Shown piece after piece: positions 51,788 through 58,896 of a stretch of 64,000 nucleotides of DNA (position 1 is its first letter; each line of letters begins with the position of its first letter). Source of the stretch: a virus; IMG/VR virus record IMGVR_UViG_3300022745_000018, positions 107,910 to 171,909 of that record. One strand, 5' to 3'. A program made the translations under genes and the position numbers. Below the pieces are notes generated by a model. It worked only from the letters and a program-made list of their open reading frames with translations, was not told the DNA's origin and searched no databases.

Positions 51788-52135
51788 GATTGAATGTGTC
51801 CAAATTGCAGCTGCTACTCTAACAATCGCAAAACGTGTCGCTGCTTCTTTATCTCCATCATGTTTCAAAACACACTCTTCGAATCGGCACGATTCATTGT
51901 ATGGGTAGAACCTAACAACTGCGGTTGGTTCCGCATCTGGGAAGAAGACGTGGAGACCTAATTTTGCAGCCAAACAGAATGCATCGTGGTTGCTTCTGAC
52001 GGGATCCCACGTGTAAGTTCGCATTGGGTTTTCCCAAGCGGCTAACCCTAGAGAACCATCATAGTCTTCGGTTGGTTTGATGTAAGGTAATCCAATTGCC
52101 TGTGCTGCAAATTCAAGAAGTTCTATAATGTTCAT
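51770..52135 (-). CDS. Hypothetical protein, 121 aa
   Basis: 121 aa, GAGGA before ATG 52135. LEFAAQAIGLPYIKPTEDYD, RSNHDAFCLAAKLGLHVFFP, then EAATRFAIVRVAAAIWTHSI. This is the layout of a common small phage protein (helix, WNP/WDP-type middle with D..D....A..L, then A.R.AI...A..I). The gene split at 61248-61590 looks like a relative. Confidence 0.65.
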   Translation of the reverse strand: MNIIELLEFAAQAIGLPYIKPTEDYDGSLGLAAWENPMRTYTWDPVRSNHDAFCLAAKLGLHVFFPDAEPTAVVRFYPYNESCRFEECVLKHDGDKEAATRFAIVRVAAAIWTHSINHKFK

Positions 52136-52136
52136 T

Positions 52137-52259
52137 CTATATCCTCGTGCTATGTTTAAAGAAGTTGAATTTCCTGTAAGCCAATGAATAACCGATCAAA
52201 AAGCCAATGCCTACTCCAGTGCAATAGACGAGAACGGTCCAAATCAGATTAGCGATCAT
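52137..52259 (-). CDS. Small single-pass membrane protein, 40 aa
   Basis: 40 aa from ATG 52259, overlapping the stop of the 64-aa gene. IANLIWTVLVYCTGVGIGFL is a membrane helix, followed by a basic tail (YRKFNFFKHSTRI). No family recognised. Confidence 0.5.
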   Translation of the reverse strand: MIANLIWTVLVYCTGVGIGFLIGYSLAYRKFNFFKHSTRI

Positions 52260-52443
52260 GTGCTTCACTTATCTGTGTATCGTTCGTTTGATTCATCATT
52301 TTAGAAATTTGCTCTATCCATGCACCGTTGCATGCAGCTTGAATAGCACGAAGATCTGCAGTTGACACATAACCATATCCCTCAATGAATGACGATCCTT
52401 GATCTGGTCTATCCTTTGGGTTCGTTAATTCGACTGGTTTCAT
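52249..52443 (-). CDS. Hypothetical protein, 64 aa
   Basis: 64 aa, ATGA overlap with the upstream gene. ELTNPKDRPDQGSSFIEGYG then STADLRAIQAACNGAWIEQI. No family recognised. Confidence 0.55.
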   Translation of the reverse strand: MKPVELTNPKDRPDQGSSFIEGYGYVSTADLRAIQAACNGAWIEQISKMMNQTNDTQISEAHDR

Positions 52444-52913
52444 TTGTCAACACGTTCGATGTAATCGAAATCGATTGTCTTGAATTTACACCAGACAGTC
52501 CCCGGATCCTCTTCAAGAACGAACACATGGTAACAAACATCTATACCAACATGACCCTTATAGATGAGCGGTTTCGGGAAATATTTCCAACGATAGACAC
52601 CACCCACTTCAAGTTCAGTTTCTTTTTCTGGAATGATGACGATGTTGGCTTTGAGGATTTCACCAAGAAGCTGGACCGCCTGCGATTGGGTGCACTTAAG
52701 CTGTCTGCCATCATACTTGAATCCGAGTTGCGTGCAACGATCCCACCAAGTCCTTCCAGATATTTCTTTGTCGATAGCAATGTCCAGAGACTCAAGTGCT
52801 TCACAGACCAATTCGTATGGATTCCGTTCATTTGAGCGATACCCGAAAGTATTGCCGAAAGCTTTCATGCGGGCGAGAGCCGATCGCCACTTAATCATTT
52901 CAGTGATGTTCAT
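52440..52913 (-). CDS. Hypothetical protein, 157 aa
   Basis: 157 aa, AAGGAAACGAA before ATG 52913. Helical N-terminal half, then beta strands (LEVGGVYRWKYFPKPLIYKG, CYHVFVLEEDPGTVWCKFKT). No family recognised. ATGA overlaps on both sides. Confidence 0.65.
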   Translation of the reverse strand: MNITEMIKWRSALARMKAFGNTFGYRSNERNPYELVCEALESLDIAIDKEISGRTWWDRCTQLGFKYDGRQLKCTQSQAVQLLGEILKANIVIIPEKETELEVGGVYRWKYFPKPLIYKGHVGIDVCYHVFVLEEDPGTVWCKFKTIDFDYIERVDK

Positions 52914-53209
52914 TTCGTTTCCTTGATGGCTTTGTACGTGATTCCATTGATCGTGACTTTATTTTCAACCGGATCATTTGAAGACGATGTTACTGACATT
53001 TGCCTACCATCCACCACAGCAGTGGTACTATTCGGACATCTAGCAATAGTCATGCCAGTTCCGCTGGAATTCGTCAGCCTATAAAATTTGCAATCTTTCA
53101 GCTCTATTGGAACCATCGGGAAATTGATCTGCGTGTATGAAGCGTCACTGCATCCAGCCATCACAACACCGATAATCGCAAACACTCCAAGTGTAACTTG
53201 ACGAATCAT
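52910..53209 (-). CDS. Predicted lipoprotein, 99 aa
   Basis: 99 aa. RQVTLGVFAIIGVVMAGC is a signal peptide with an MAGC lipobox; the mature part is beta-rich with C..FYR and CPNSTTAVVDGRQ. First gene after promoter copy F. Envelope location inferred; function unknown. Confidence 0.65.
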   Translation of the reverse strand: MIRQVTLGVFAIIGVVMAGCSDASYTQINFPMVPIELKDCKFYRLTNSSGTGMTIARCPNSTTAVVDGRQMSVTSSSNDPVENKVTINGITYKAIKETK

Positions 53210-53222
53210 GATATTTTACCTT

Positions 53223-53768
53223 TCATGGTTTGGATTTTACAACACTATGCATGATGTGGTTGTTTAGTTGAGCTTCGATGGCTGTATCAATGAACTGGCA
53301 TTCAAATTCATTTAAGAATCGAATTTGACAACCATCTTCAGTTGACAATTCCCACAATGGAGGTATGTTTGGGAAGACGTGTTTCTTACGAACGCGTCGC
53401 CAATCTGGTAATTTGAATTCAGTGATTGGTTTTGGAATTCCGACATCAACTGCGAATCCACCAAGGTTTGCTGCCCATTCGTCAATGGCGATTCTAAATG
53501 CAGCCATCGCCACATCTCGTTTGGTGTCACTGGAGAACACCATCGAACCAGATCTAGATTCTTCTTGGTATTTTGCACCAAGCAACCACAACCGTTCGGT
53601 TTGGATGTCCATCCGCGATCTTGAGATTACCTCATACCCATTACTTGCAGTGAACTTGAAATAGTCACCGTCGTCTTCACCTCTAAAAATCGTGTTTGGA
53701 GATTGCCAGATGATATCAAATGTCAATCGACGAGTGGTTGGTATCAGTCTATATTCTAAGAGTTTCAT
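53223..53768 (-). CDS. Hypothetical protein, 181 aa
   Basis: 181 aa, start overlaps the stop of a 36-aa gene (ATGA). KRDVAMAAFRIAIDEWAANL and FLNEFECQFIDTAIEAQLNN are helical; the N-terminal half is beta-rich. No family recognised. Its 3' end contains promoter copy F. Confidence 0.65.
   Translation of the reverse strand: MKLLEYRLIPTTRRLTFDIIWQSPNTIFRGEDDGDYFKFTASNGYEVISRSRMDIQTERLWLLGAKYQEESRSGSMVFSSDTKRDVAMAAFRIAIDEWAANLGGFAVDVGIPKPITEFKLPDWRRVRKKHVFPNIPPLWELSTEDGCQIRFLNEFECQFIDTAIEAQLNNHIMHSVVKSKP
53234..53261 (-). promoter_or_regulatory. AACYACAT-N14 promoter, copy F
   Basis: AACCACAT at 53261-53254, 14 bp, TAAAAT at 53239-53234. Drives the lipoprotein gene at 53209. Confidence 0.75.
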
Positions 53769-53875
53769 TTTCGATCACATCTGTCCCACACCAAAGCTTG
53801 TGTGTACGCATCTCCAGGTTCAGGTTGCTTGGAGCATGACAGCATATTACACCACTTAGCAAATTGAAATTGCAT
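53765..53875 (-). CDS. Small protein, 36 aa
   Basis: 36 aa, excellent site GGGGAGGTTTGACT before ATG 53875; ATGA overlap with the 181-aa gene. MQFQFAKWCNMLSCSKQPEP; three Cys. No family recognised; may act mainly by translational coupling. Confidence 0.55.
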   Translation of the reverse strand: MQFQFAKWCNMLSCSKQPEPGDAYTQALVWDRCDRK

Positions 53876-53891
53876 AGTCAAACCTCCCCAA

Positions 53892-54215
53892 TCATTCGTA
53901 CTCAATCACTGCGGTTGATGGTGTGTATGTGATGGACTTGATCTTGACTTGAACATTCCCATTACATAATTCCGCAAATCTCATTGGTGTAACTGAAGCA
54001 TATGCACCGAACTGTGGGTAAATAGATCGCATATCACCAATAGAACACAAACCATCTCTATAGGAACATGAGCATGATTTTCCAGTGACGGTGACAGCGT
54101 AGTACTCGGATGTTGGTGATTTCGACCCATTCATTAAAACGGCATACGCTATTACACTTGAGAAGCAAGATGAACATGCTAATGCAAACAAAAACCCGAT
54201 TAAAATTTTTCTCAT
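53892..54215 (-). CDS. Exported protein, 107 aa
   Basis: 107 aa, AGGATTGTTTCG before ATG 54215. N-terminal signal or anchor segment KILIGFLFALACSSC then VIAYAVLM; the lipobox is not canonical. Cys-rich mature part (GKSCSCSYRDGLCSIGDMRS) suggests disulphides in the periplasm. No family recognised. Confidence 0.6.
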   Translation of the reverse strand: MRKILIGFLFALACSSCFSSVIAYAVLMNGSKSPTSEYYAVTVTGKSCSCSYRDGLCSIGDMRSIYPQFGAYASVTPMRFAELCNGNVQVKIKSITYTPSTAVIEYE

Positions 54216-54230
54216 CGAAACAATCCTACA

Positions 54231-54371
54231 TCAAGCAGAGCTGCATGAAGTGATAATTAGACAGACAGCAACGAAGCCCCAACCTGAACCATCTTTACCC
54301 TTGATGTGCATCCATACGCTAAGGGTGGCTAAAGCAACACCCATTGCACCAGTGACGATGGCTTTTGTCAT
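54231..54371 (-). CDS. Small membrane protein, 46 aa
   Basis: 46 aa from ATG 54371, overlapping the stop of the 112-aa gene. Two hydrophobic stretches (IVTGAMGVALATLSVWMHI and GWGFVAVCLIITSC). No family recognised. Confidence 0.5.
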   Translation of the reverse strand: MTKAIVTGAMGVALATLSVWMHIKGKDGSGWGFVAVCLIITSCSSA

Positions 54372-54706
54372 TTCTTACCTTTCTTACTTTTGCGCCCTTC
54401 GGCACCATAGAAACAATATTCAATCATATTCAGAATGAACCTATTGGCTTTTATCAATTGAGATTCCGTGTAGACATCATAACATCCGTCATCGGAAGCT
54501 GCACCCAAGTCTATGAAACCATCACGAGCTAAAGGATAATAGATATCGTATTCCCATCCAGAATCACCGAATGGACGTTTTCCAGAAAAGCCTTCACCTT
54601 CAATCCAAAGAGTCTTTAGCAGATCATGCAAATAATCGCGAATCGTTGATTTAGATCCGATTTCTACATTCAGAGCATCTTCATATGACTTGTGTTCTGG
54701 TTTCAT
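54368..54706 (-). CDS. Hypothetical protein, 112 aa
   Basis: 112 aa, ATGA overlap with the lipoprotein upstream. TIRDYLHDLLKTLWIEGEGF, SGKRPFGDSGWEYDIYYPLA, then helix; ends in a Lys-rich tail. The middle word GKRPFGDSGWEYD occurs in small phage proteins. Function unknown. Confidence 0.65.
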   Translation of the reverse strand: MKPEHKSYEDALNVEIGSKSTIRDYLHDLLKTLWIEGEGFSGKRPFGDSGWEYDIYYPLARDGFIDLGAASDDGCYDVYTESQLIKANRFILNMIEYCFYGAEGRKSKKGKK

Positions 54707-54972
54707 TTGCCGCTTTCATCGACAGTTGTGATACGAACGTGACGTGTACATCCTTTACCGCAACTTTCTGTGTGTTGAGTTTCGGTCACTGCTTGTTTCT
54801 GACAACGTACCCAATGAACATATGATCCATCAGTTGTTCTAGTCAAGAACACTGTACAGTCTTCATGTTTAGCTACAACACTTGTTGGTGCACTTTCGGT
54901 GGTATATGTAGTACCACGACCACAAGCAGTCACTAACAAAATCAACGGAATGACAACTAACAGTTTCTTCAT
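54703..54972 (-). CDS. Predicted lipoprotein, 89 aa
   Basis: 89 aa, AAGGAAGAAC before ATG 54972. KKLLVVIPLILLVTACG has a textbook lipobox VTAC. The mature part has four more Cys (HEDCTVF, VRCQK, ESCGKGC). Function unknown; with three other lipoprotein genes it suggests envelope modification. Confidence 0.7.
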   Translation of the reverse strand: MKKLLVVIPLILLVTACGRGTTYTTESAPTSVVAKHEDCTVFLTRTTDGSYVHWVRCQKQAVTETQHTESCGKGCTRHVRITTVDESGK

Positions 54973-55403
54973 GTTCTTCCTTTCAAATCATCTAGGTGAA
55001 TCCCGTATAACCGAGCGATGGGTTCTCGGAGAGCCGATTTAAGCATAAACAATTCATGCTCAAGAGATGCAATACGAGCATCCTTCTCAGTCAAACCTTC
55101 GTCAATCATTGTTAGAACGGCGCTGTATGTTCCGTCATCCATGTATGAAAGATCACCCGCCCCGCTAACAGAGTATCCGATCAATTGACATAGCTGGAGC
55201 CAATCATCGATATGTTCGCGTTCAAAGTATTTTCCAGCCAATTCGTTTAGACCAAATCCATGTTTCTGACCATGTTCCAATAGAGCAGCAACCAAGATAT
55301 TGCTTTTGAACCTGAGAACCCCGTGCTTGTCTCTCACGACGGGTTGAATTGGGTTTCGTGGAACTGCAGGACGAACCTCGCAGTTTTCATCTTCTGTTGC
55401 CAT
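54969..55403 (-). CDS. Hypothetical protein, 144 aa
   Basis: 144 aa from ATG 55403 (GAGAGAAAAGATT upstream; the ATG at 55427 lacks a site). RFKSNILVAALLEHGQKHGF followed by GLNELAGKYFEREHIDDWLQ and LCQLIGYSVSGAGDL is a phage protein pattern I have seen in many accessory regions. C-terminal helix. Function unknown. Confidence 0.7.
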   Translation of the reverse strand: MATEDENCEVRPAVPRNPIQPVVRDKHGVLRFKSNILVAALLEHGQKHGFGLNELAGKYFEREHIDDWLQLCQLIGYSVSGAGDLSYMDDGTYSAVLTMIDEGLTEKDARIASLEHELFMLKSALREPIARLYGIHLDDLKGRT

Positions 55404-55483
55404 AATCTTTTCTCTCAATGATTTCATAAATGTACTTAGAATGCTGTTTCTTAATCAGACGATAGATACAATGTACTCACGAA

Positions 55484-55804
55484 TCAAGATGATTCTAGAG
55501 AGCATCCAACATCCCTATCACCATTATGTTCCGATACCAAAACTTCGACTGCCGCCAACATCTCCAATTCTGTTTTTGGTAACCGAACTTTAGTGATGTG
55601 GTACAGAGCCCATCTATCAAACTCTTCATACGTATCACCACATTCCAACATCTCAAAGCAATTCACTCGCCACATTCTACCATGACCACGAAGATAGAAC
55701 CATGCATCTTTTTGACGAGTATCTTGACCCCGAGGGTGCGGTTTGAGTTTCGCCTTTCGACACCAATGTTTCCAAGACTTTGGTAGTTTCACTTCACTTT
55801 CCAT
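55484..55804 (-). CDS. Hypothetical protein, 106 aa
   Basis: 106 aa, GGGAAATCAAG before ATG 55804. DAWFYLRGHGRMWRVNCFEM and LECGDTYEEFDRWALYHITK; small alpha/beta. The N-terminus is basic. No family recognised. Confidence 0.65.
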   Translation of the reverse strand: MESEVKLPKSWKHWCRKAKLKPHPRGQDTRQKDAWFYLRGHGRMWRVNCFEMLECGDTYEEFDRWALYHITKVRLPKTELEMLAAVEVLVSEHNGDRDVGCSLESS

Positions 55805-55982
55805 CTTGATTTCCCTTTAGTGGGTATTTGAACTGACGCAGTTCAATGTTTGCCTTTTCGAGATCATTCATGAGTTCTCGGTTTAGATCTTGAGAGTTCT
55901 TCAACCGAAGCTCAAGACTATGAACTTGCAACTGCAATTGAGCATAGAACACCTCATCTCCGGCTTCGTATTTGCTACTCAC
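55794..55982 (-). CDS. Coiled-coil protein, 62 aa
   Basis: 62 aa. Nearly all one coiled coil (LQLQVHSLELRLKNSQDLNR). Overlaps both neighbours. No family recognised. Confidence 0.6.
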   Translation of the reverse strand: MSSKYEAGDEVFYAQLQLQVHSLELRLKNSQDLNRELMNDLEKANIELRQFKYPLKGNQDGK

Positions 55983-56251
55983 TTCAGACTCCGCAGAACT
56001 TGGAGAAATTCGTCGTATCGCTTTTCAGCAGCGATCTCTTCCTCAGTCGCCTCACGCCCCAGATCCCAATCACCGCCGTTGTGACCACCATAATAGTGGA
56101 TTCGCCAACACCCATCGAATCCGTCAATGTAAGAATCCCAACAGAACGGACGAGGATTCTTCTCTTTATAGAGTTTCAGAACCGCATCAATCAATTCAGA
56201 ATTGGAAACTTCAACGGTGACGGATTCTTTTCTAGTTGCTGCAATTAGCAT
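55979..56251 (-). CDS. Hypothetical protein, 90 aa
   Basis: 90 aa from ATG 56251 (GGAACAGAAGC upstream; a TTG at 56278 is less likely). FCWDSYIDGFDGCWRIHYYG, then GGDWDLGREATEEEIAAEKR. Compact acidic protein; no family recognised. Confidence 0.65.
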   Translation of the reverse strand: MLIAATRKESVTVEVSNSELIDAVLKLYKEKNPRPFCWDSYIDGFDGCWRIHYYGGHNGGDWDLGREATEEEIAAEKRYDEFLQVLRSLK

Positions 56252-56514
56252 GCTTCTGTTCCTTTGTCGCTTAACCAATCAATGATTCGATCGTGCAGAG
56301 AAGTCGGTAGATTTCTGCATTCATTTTGCGTATGGAATAACACTTCTTCTCCACCTGTGCGGAAAGTGATTGCGAAACATGTCCACGTTCGGGTGTCAAT
56401 ATGAGGATCAATGTACTTCACATGACGGCCGTGTGTATTGTTGCAAAAAGAATGGTGCTTCTTGATGTGATTCAGTAGAGAAGGCAGTTCTACCATTGTC
56501 ATTGGTTTGCTCAT
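56245..56514 (-). CDS. Hypothetical protein, 89 aa
   Basis: 89 aa, GGAGAATTGGC before ATG 56514. LNHIKKHHSFCNNTHGRHVK, then TCFAITFRTGGEEVLFHTQN; many His and four Cys. ATGA overlap upstream. No family recognised. Confidence 0.65.
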   Translation of the reverse strand: MSKPMTMVELPSLLNHIKKHHSFCNNTHGRHVKYIDPHIDTRTWTCFAITFRTGGEEVLFHTQNECRNLPTSLHDRIIDWLSDKGTEAC

Positions 56515-56774
56515 GCCAATTCTCCAGCCTTTGCGATGATAACTCCACCTGCTACTAGAGGACGCATTCCAATGTTCATGCCAGGTATGAAATTGGTTAT
56601 CACGCGCTTCGGATCTTGGTAGGTGATAGCGTCTGAGTGGTTGTCGCGGATATGCTTGTGCATACTGGTTAGCGTTTTTGTTGTGTAGGTATGACCTTCA
56701 GTAATAACTTTTCCAGTATGCACACCCTTGCGTTTCTTGATGCTTTGACTCCAGACGGTGACGTATGTACTCAT
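56511..56774 (-). CDS. Hypothetical protein, 87 aa
   Basis: 87 aa from ATG 56774 (GGAGAAAACAAA upstream). VTVWSQSIKKRKGVHTGKVI, MHKHIRDNHSDAITYQDPKR; basic. No family recognised. Confidence 0.65.
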   Translation of the reverse strand: MSTYVTVWSQSIKKRKGVHTGKVITEGHTYTTKTLTSMHKHIRDNHSDAITYQDPKRVITNFIPGMNIGMRPLVAGGVIIAKAGELA

Positions 56775-56787
56775 TTTGTTTTCTCCA

Positions 56788-56994
56788 TTACAATCCAAGC
56801 ATGCGCTGAGACTGTTCCTCAGCTTCTTTCCAATTCGCTACCCATTTGAATGGAAGAGTTTCCATTCGATAAGCAACGACTTCACCTTTGTACCCGATAG
56901 CGAAAGTGAAATTCCGCTCCTTGTTGTCACGCGTAACTTTCACCCAATCGCCGTTTTGGCTGCGGAATGTTTTGTCGGTGAATCTGGTTGTCAT
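56788..56994 (-). CDS. Hypothetical protein, 68 aa
   Basis: 68 aa, GGAGCTACATC before ATG 56994; first gene after promoter copy G. WVKVTRDNKERNFTFAIGYK: small beta sheet with a C-terminal helix (EAEEQSQRMLGL). No family recognised. Confidence 0.65.
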   Translation of the reverse strand: MTTRFTDKTFRSQNGDWVKVTRDNKERNFTFAIGYKGEVVAYRMETLPFKWVANWKEAEEQSQRMLGL

Positions 56995-56997
56995 GAT

Positions 56998-57058
56998 GTA
57001 GCTCCAGTTTGTATGTCGATGGTTGAATTTTATCTGAAGTTAGATCATGTGGTTATTT
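56998..57058. repeat. Duplicated promoter-leader cassette, copy 1 (copy 2 at 57480-57540)
   Basis: About 60 bp with the order SD (CTGGAGCTAC), leader (CAAAC, ATCGACA), TAAAAT and AACYACAT box on the minus strand, closely similar to 57480-57540 base by base. The gene at 57063-57476 lies between the copies, as if a promoter-plus-gene unit had been duplicated. Confidence 0.75.
57027..57054 (-). promoter_or_regulatory. AACYACAT-N14 promoter, copy G
   Basis: AACCACAT at 57054-57047, 14 bp, TAAAAT at 57032-57027, then TCAACCATCGACATACAAAC. Drives 56994 and downstream genes. Confidence 0.8.
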
Positions 57059-57062
57059 GTAT

Positions 57063-57476
57063 TCAGAAAGAAGGATCGAAGTATTGGTCACGTTCACCAA
57101 TGCGAACACCCTTAGCAATCTTAGAAACTTTCCAGCGACCAGTTTCTGTACTGATGTAACCCTGAACCCATTCTTCATTTTTGCGATTGTATCTGAAGAT
57201 GTAGACACGACCATCTGGATCGGGTGTGTATTCGTACTCAGCGGAACCATCGTGCTGAGAACCAGCAATTACCTTTACGTCATCTTCTCTGATGACGATT
57301 TCATACAACCAAACTTTGCTACCACCGATCTCGATGACTTTGGTGATCGTTCCTGCATAGCGATCTGACCAAGACAGAACAGTAGCACCCATGCCAACTG
57401 TTGGTTTTGGTTGATCGATCGTCATACGGCTGTAGAGGTGATTGATGACGCTTCCTGTTTGAATTCCGAGTTTCAT
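57063..57476 (-). CDS. Conserved phage protein, 137 aa
   Basis: 137 aa, GGAGCTACAAA before ATG 57476; single gene between promoter copies H and G. GSVINHLYSRMTIDQPKPTV, VGMGATVLSWSDRYAGTITK and VSKIAKGVRIGERDQYFDPS form a pattern I know from many phage genomes. Beta-rich; function unknown. Strong conservation and private promoters suggest a steady demand. Confidence 0.75.
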   Translation of the reverse strand: MKLGIQTGSVINHLYSRMTIDQPKPTVGMGATVLSWSDRYAGTITKVIEIGGSKVWLYEIVIREDDVKVIAGSQHDGSAEYEYTPDPDGRVYIFRYNRKNEEWVQGYISTETGRWKVSKIAKGVRIGERDQYFDPSF

Positions 57477-57508
57477 TTTGTAGCTCCAGTTTGTTTGTCG
57501 ATGGTTGA

Positions 57509-57536
57509 ATTTTATCTGGAGCTAGATCATGTAGTT
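57509..57536 (-). promoter_or_regulatory. AACYACAT-N14 promoter, copy H
   Basis: AACTACAT at 57536-57529, 14 bp, TAAAAT at 57514-57509, then TCAACCATCGACAAACAAAC. Near-copy of G. Confidence 0.8.
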
Positions 57537-57549
57537 GTTTCACCAATAC

Positions 57550-58017
57550 TCAGATCTTTAGATTAAGAGTTGGTTCGCAGGAGGTCTTTGATAATTCAAC
57601 ATGCGCACATCTTGTAGAATGATTACCAACGATAGACAAATTGTATAACGGAGGCATCTGTCGTCCAGCGTTAAGGATCACTACGGAATCTCTTCCATCA
57701 ACATGCATCTTAGAACCGTCAAATGAACAGCTATGAATAATACCAGTCTTGGGGATATCGAAGTTGGCGTACCCAGTCACGTCGACATAACTAACTTCAG
57801 ATTCATCACCTAGTAGGAAGATGGTTGGTTTGTCCAATCGTTCTCTAGAGAATGTCTTGAAGTCAGGTACTCTAACGATATAGAACCCACCACGATCTTC
57901 AATCCAATCCTTATGAGTCTTAGCGATTGCAATTTCTGGCTCAATGAATTTACCGATTGCCACGCCACCAATCAGCATAGTGGCGATCTGTAGGAATCCT
58001 CGTCTAGCGATATTCAT
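57550..58017 (-). CDS. Exported protein with Tat-type leader, 155 aa
   Basis: 155 aa, ATG 58017 overlapping the upstream stop. The N-terminus NIARRGFLQIATMLIGGVAI has the twin-arginine pattern RRGFLQ followed by a moderate hydrophobic stretch, as in Tat signal peptides. The mature domain is beta-rich (GGFYIVRVPDFKTFS, VSYVDVTGYANFDIPKTG, HSCSFDGSKMHVDGRDSVVI). Transport of a folded protein to the periplasm would be unusual for a phage accessory protein. No family recognised. Confidence 0.65.
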   Translation of the reverse strand: MNIARRGFLQIATMLIGGVAIGKFIEPEIAIAKTHKDWIEDRGGFYIVRVPDFKTFSRERLDKPTIFLLGDESEVSYVDVTGYANFDIPKTGIIHSCSFDGSKMHVDGRDSVVILNAGRQMPPLYNLSIVGNHSTRCAHVELSKTSCEPTLNLKI

Positions 58018-58238
58018 TCTGACACCAACTCAGTTACTTGGAAGATTCGCCATTCTTTTGATGAGTCATATTTTCGAGCATATCCCAGATATCGTTTGGC
58101 GTCTTCTAATGTACCGCGATGGACGACACCAAAGTAATTATAGAACCCAACAGCTGCGGAATCCTTCCAGCGTGGCCTATTGCATAGTTGAATTTCTCTA
58201 TCATCGTGCATCTCAATAATAGTTAGGACATGCTTCAC
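58014..58238 (-). CDS. Hypothetical protein, 74 aa (or 65)
   Basis: 74 aa from GTG 58238, or 65 aa from ATG 58211; neither has a strong ribosome-binding site. VGFYNYFGVVHRGTLEDAKR; ATGA overlap with the Tat-type gene. No family recognised. 58239-58291 upstream is noncoding. Confidence 0.55.
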   Translation of the reverse strand: MKHVLTIIEMHDDREIQLCNRPRWKDSAAVGFYNYFGVVHRGTLEDAKRYLGYARKYDSSKEWRIFQVTELVSE

Positions 58239-58291
58239 ATGGTTGCATTGGTTGTGTCATTACACATTCAACGCATGACAACCAAAATACT

Positions 58292-58552
58292 TTACTTTGC
58301 ATATCCGATCTCCACATCGCGTTTCATTGGCCGCAGTTTTTCTAAGTAGTACTGTGGTAGGAATCTACGACGACCAGCGACTGACACTCGATACCCCGCA
58401 TCCATGATGCCGTTTGGTGTCCATCGGCGAGGAGAGAAGGTCAAGGGTTTCAGCAGACCACTGACCTTAATTGAATAGAGCTTCTGTTCTTTCAAATTCC
58501 AGAAATATCCTGGAAATTTCGTTGTGACAAATTCTTGAGGCAAGTGAATCAT
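58292..58552 (-). CDS. Small phage protein, 86 aa
   Basis: 86 aa, AAAGGATTGACTG before ATG 58552. FVTTKFPGYFWNLKEQKLYS, KVSGLLKPLTFSPRR, GYRVSVAGRRRFLPQYYLEK: a small beta domain of the type found beside NUMOD/AP2 elements or as a stand-alone phage protein. Probably binds nucleic acid; function unknown. Confidence 0.65.
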   Translation of the reverse strand: MIHLPQEFVTTKFPGYFWNLKEQKLYSIKVSGLLKPLTFSPRRWTPNGIMDAGYRVSVAGRRRFLPQYYLEKLRPMKRDVEIGYAK

Positions 58553-58896
58553 CAGTCAATCCTTTTGACGTAAACTTTGAGGTTTTTGCGTGTTGCTGTT
58601 TCGATCATGTTTTTAGTTCCTCTGGATTTACCGTCCCAGATGGCGACCAAACATTCGGCATTCTCCGCCATTGTAGAGTTTCGAATGTAGCCAGCTGACT
58701 TCCCATACAAATCCCATTGAGGTAGAAATGTGTCAACTTGGATATTTTTCGATTCTGCATAACGTTCACCTAGTGTATCGACTCCTCTAGCTCCACCAGA
58801 CACTACAGTAGTGACATCGAATCCAGATTCTTCAATTGCAGCTAGAACGACATCGTAATTGTTGATACCACGGCTGCCAGCAATGATTACTCTCAT
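58552..58896 (-). CDS. SLOG-domain protein (DUF2493, YspA type)
   Basis: 114 aa, AAAGGTGAGCA before ATG 58896. Motifs RVIIAGSRGINNYD (1-15), VVSGGARGVDTLGERYA (31-47), GKSAGYIRNSTM (66-77) and DGKSRGTKNMIETA (87-100) define the DUF2493/YspA group of the SLOG superfamily, Rossmann-like proteins that bind nucleotides and NAD-derived ligands. One base overlap with the small gene after it. Ligand unknown. Its presence with an NAD salvage pathway is noted in the findings. Confidence 0.88.
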   Translation of the reverse strand: MRVIIAGSRGINNYDVVLAAIEESGFDVTTVVSGGARGVDTLGERYAESKNIQVDTFLPQWDLYGKSAGYIRNSTMAENAECLVAIWDGKSRGTKNMIETATRKNLKVYVKRID

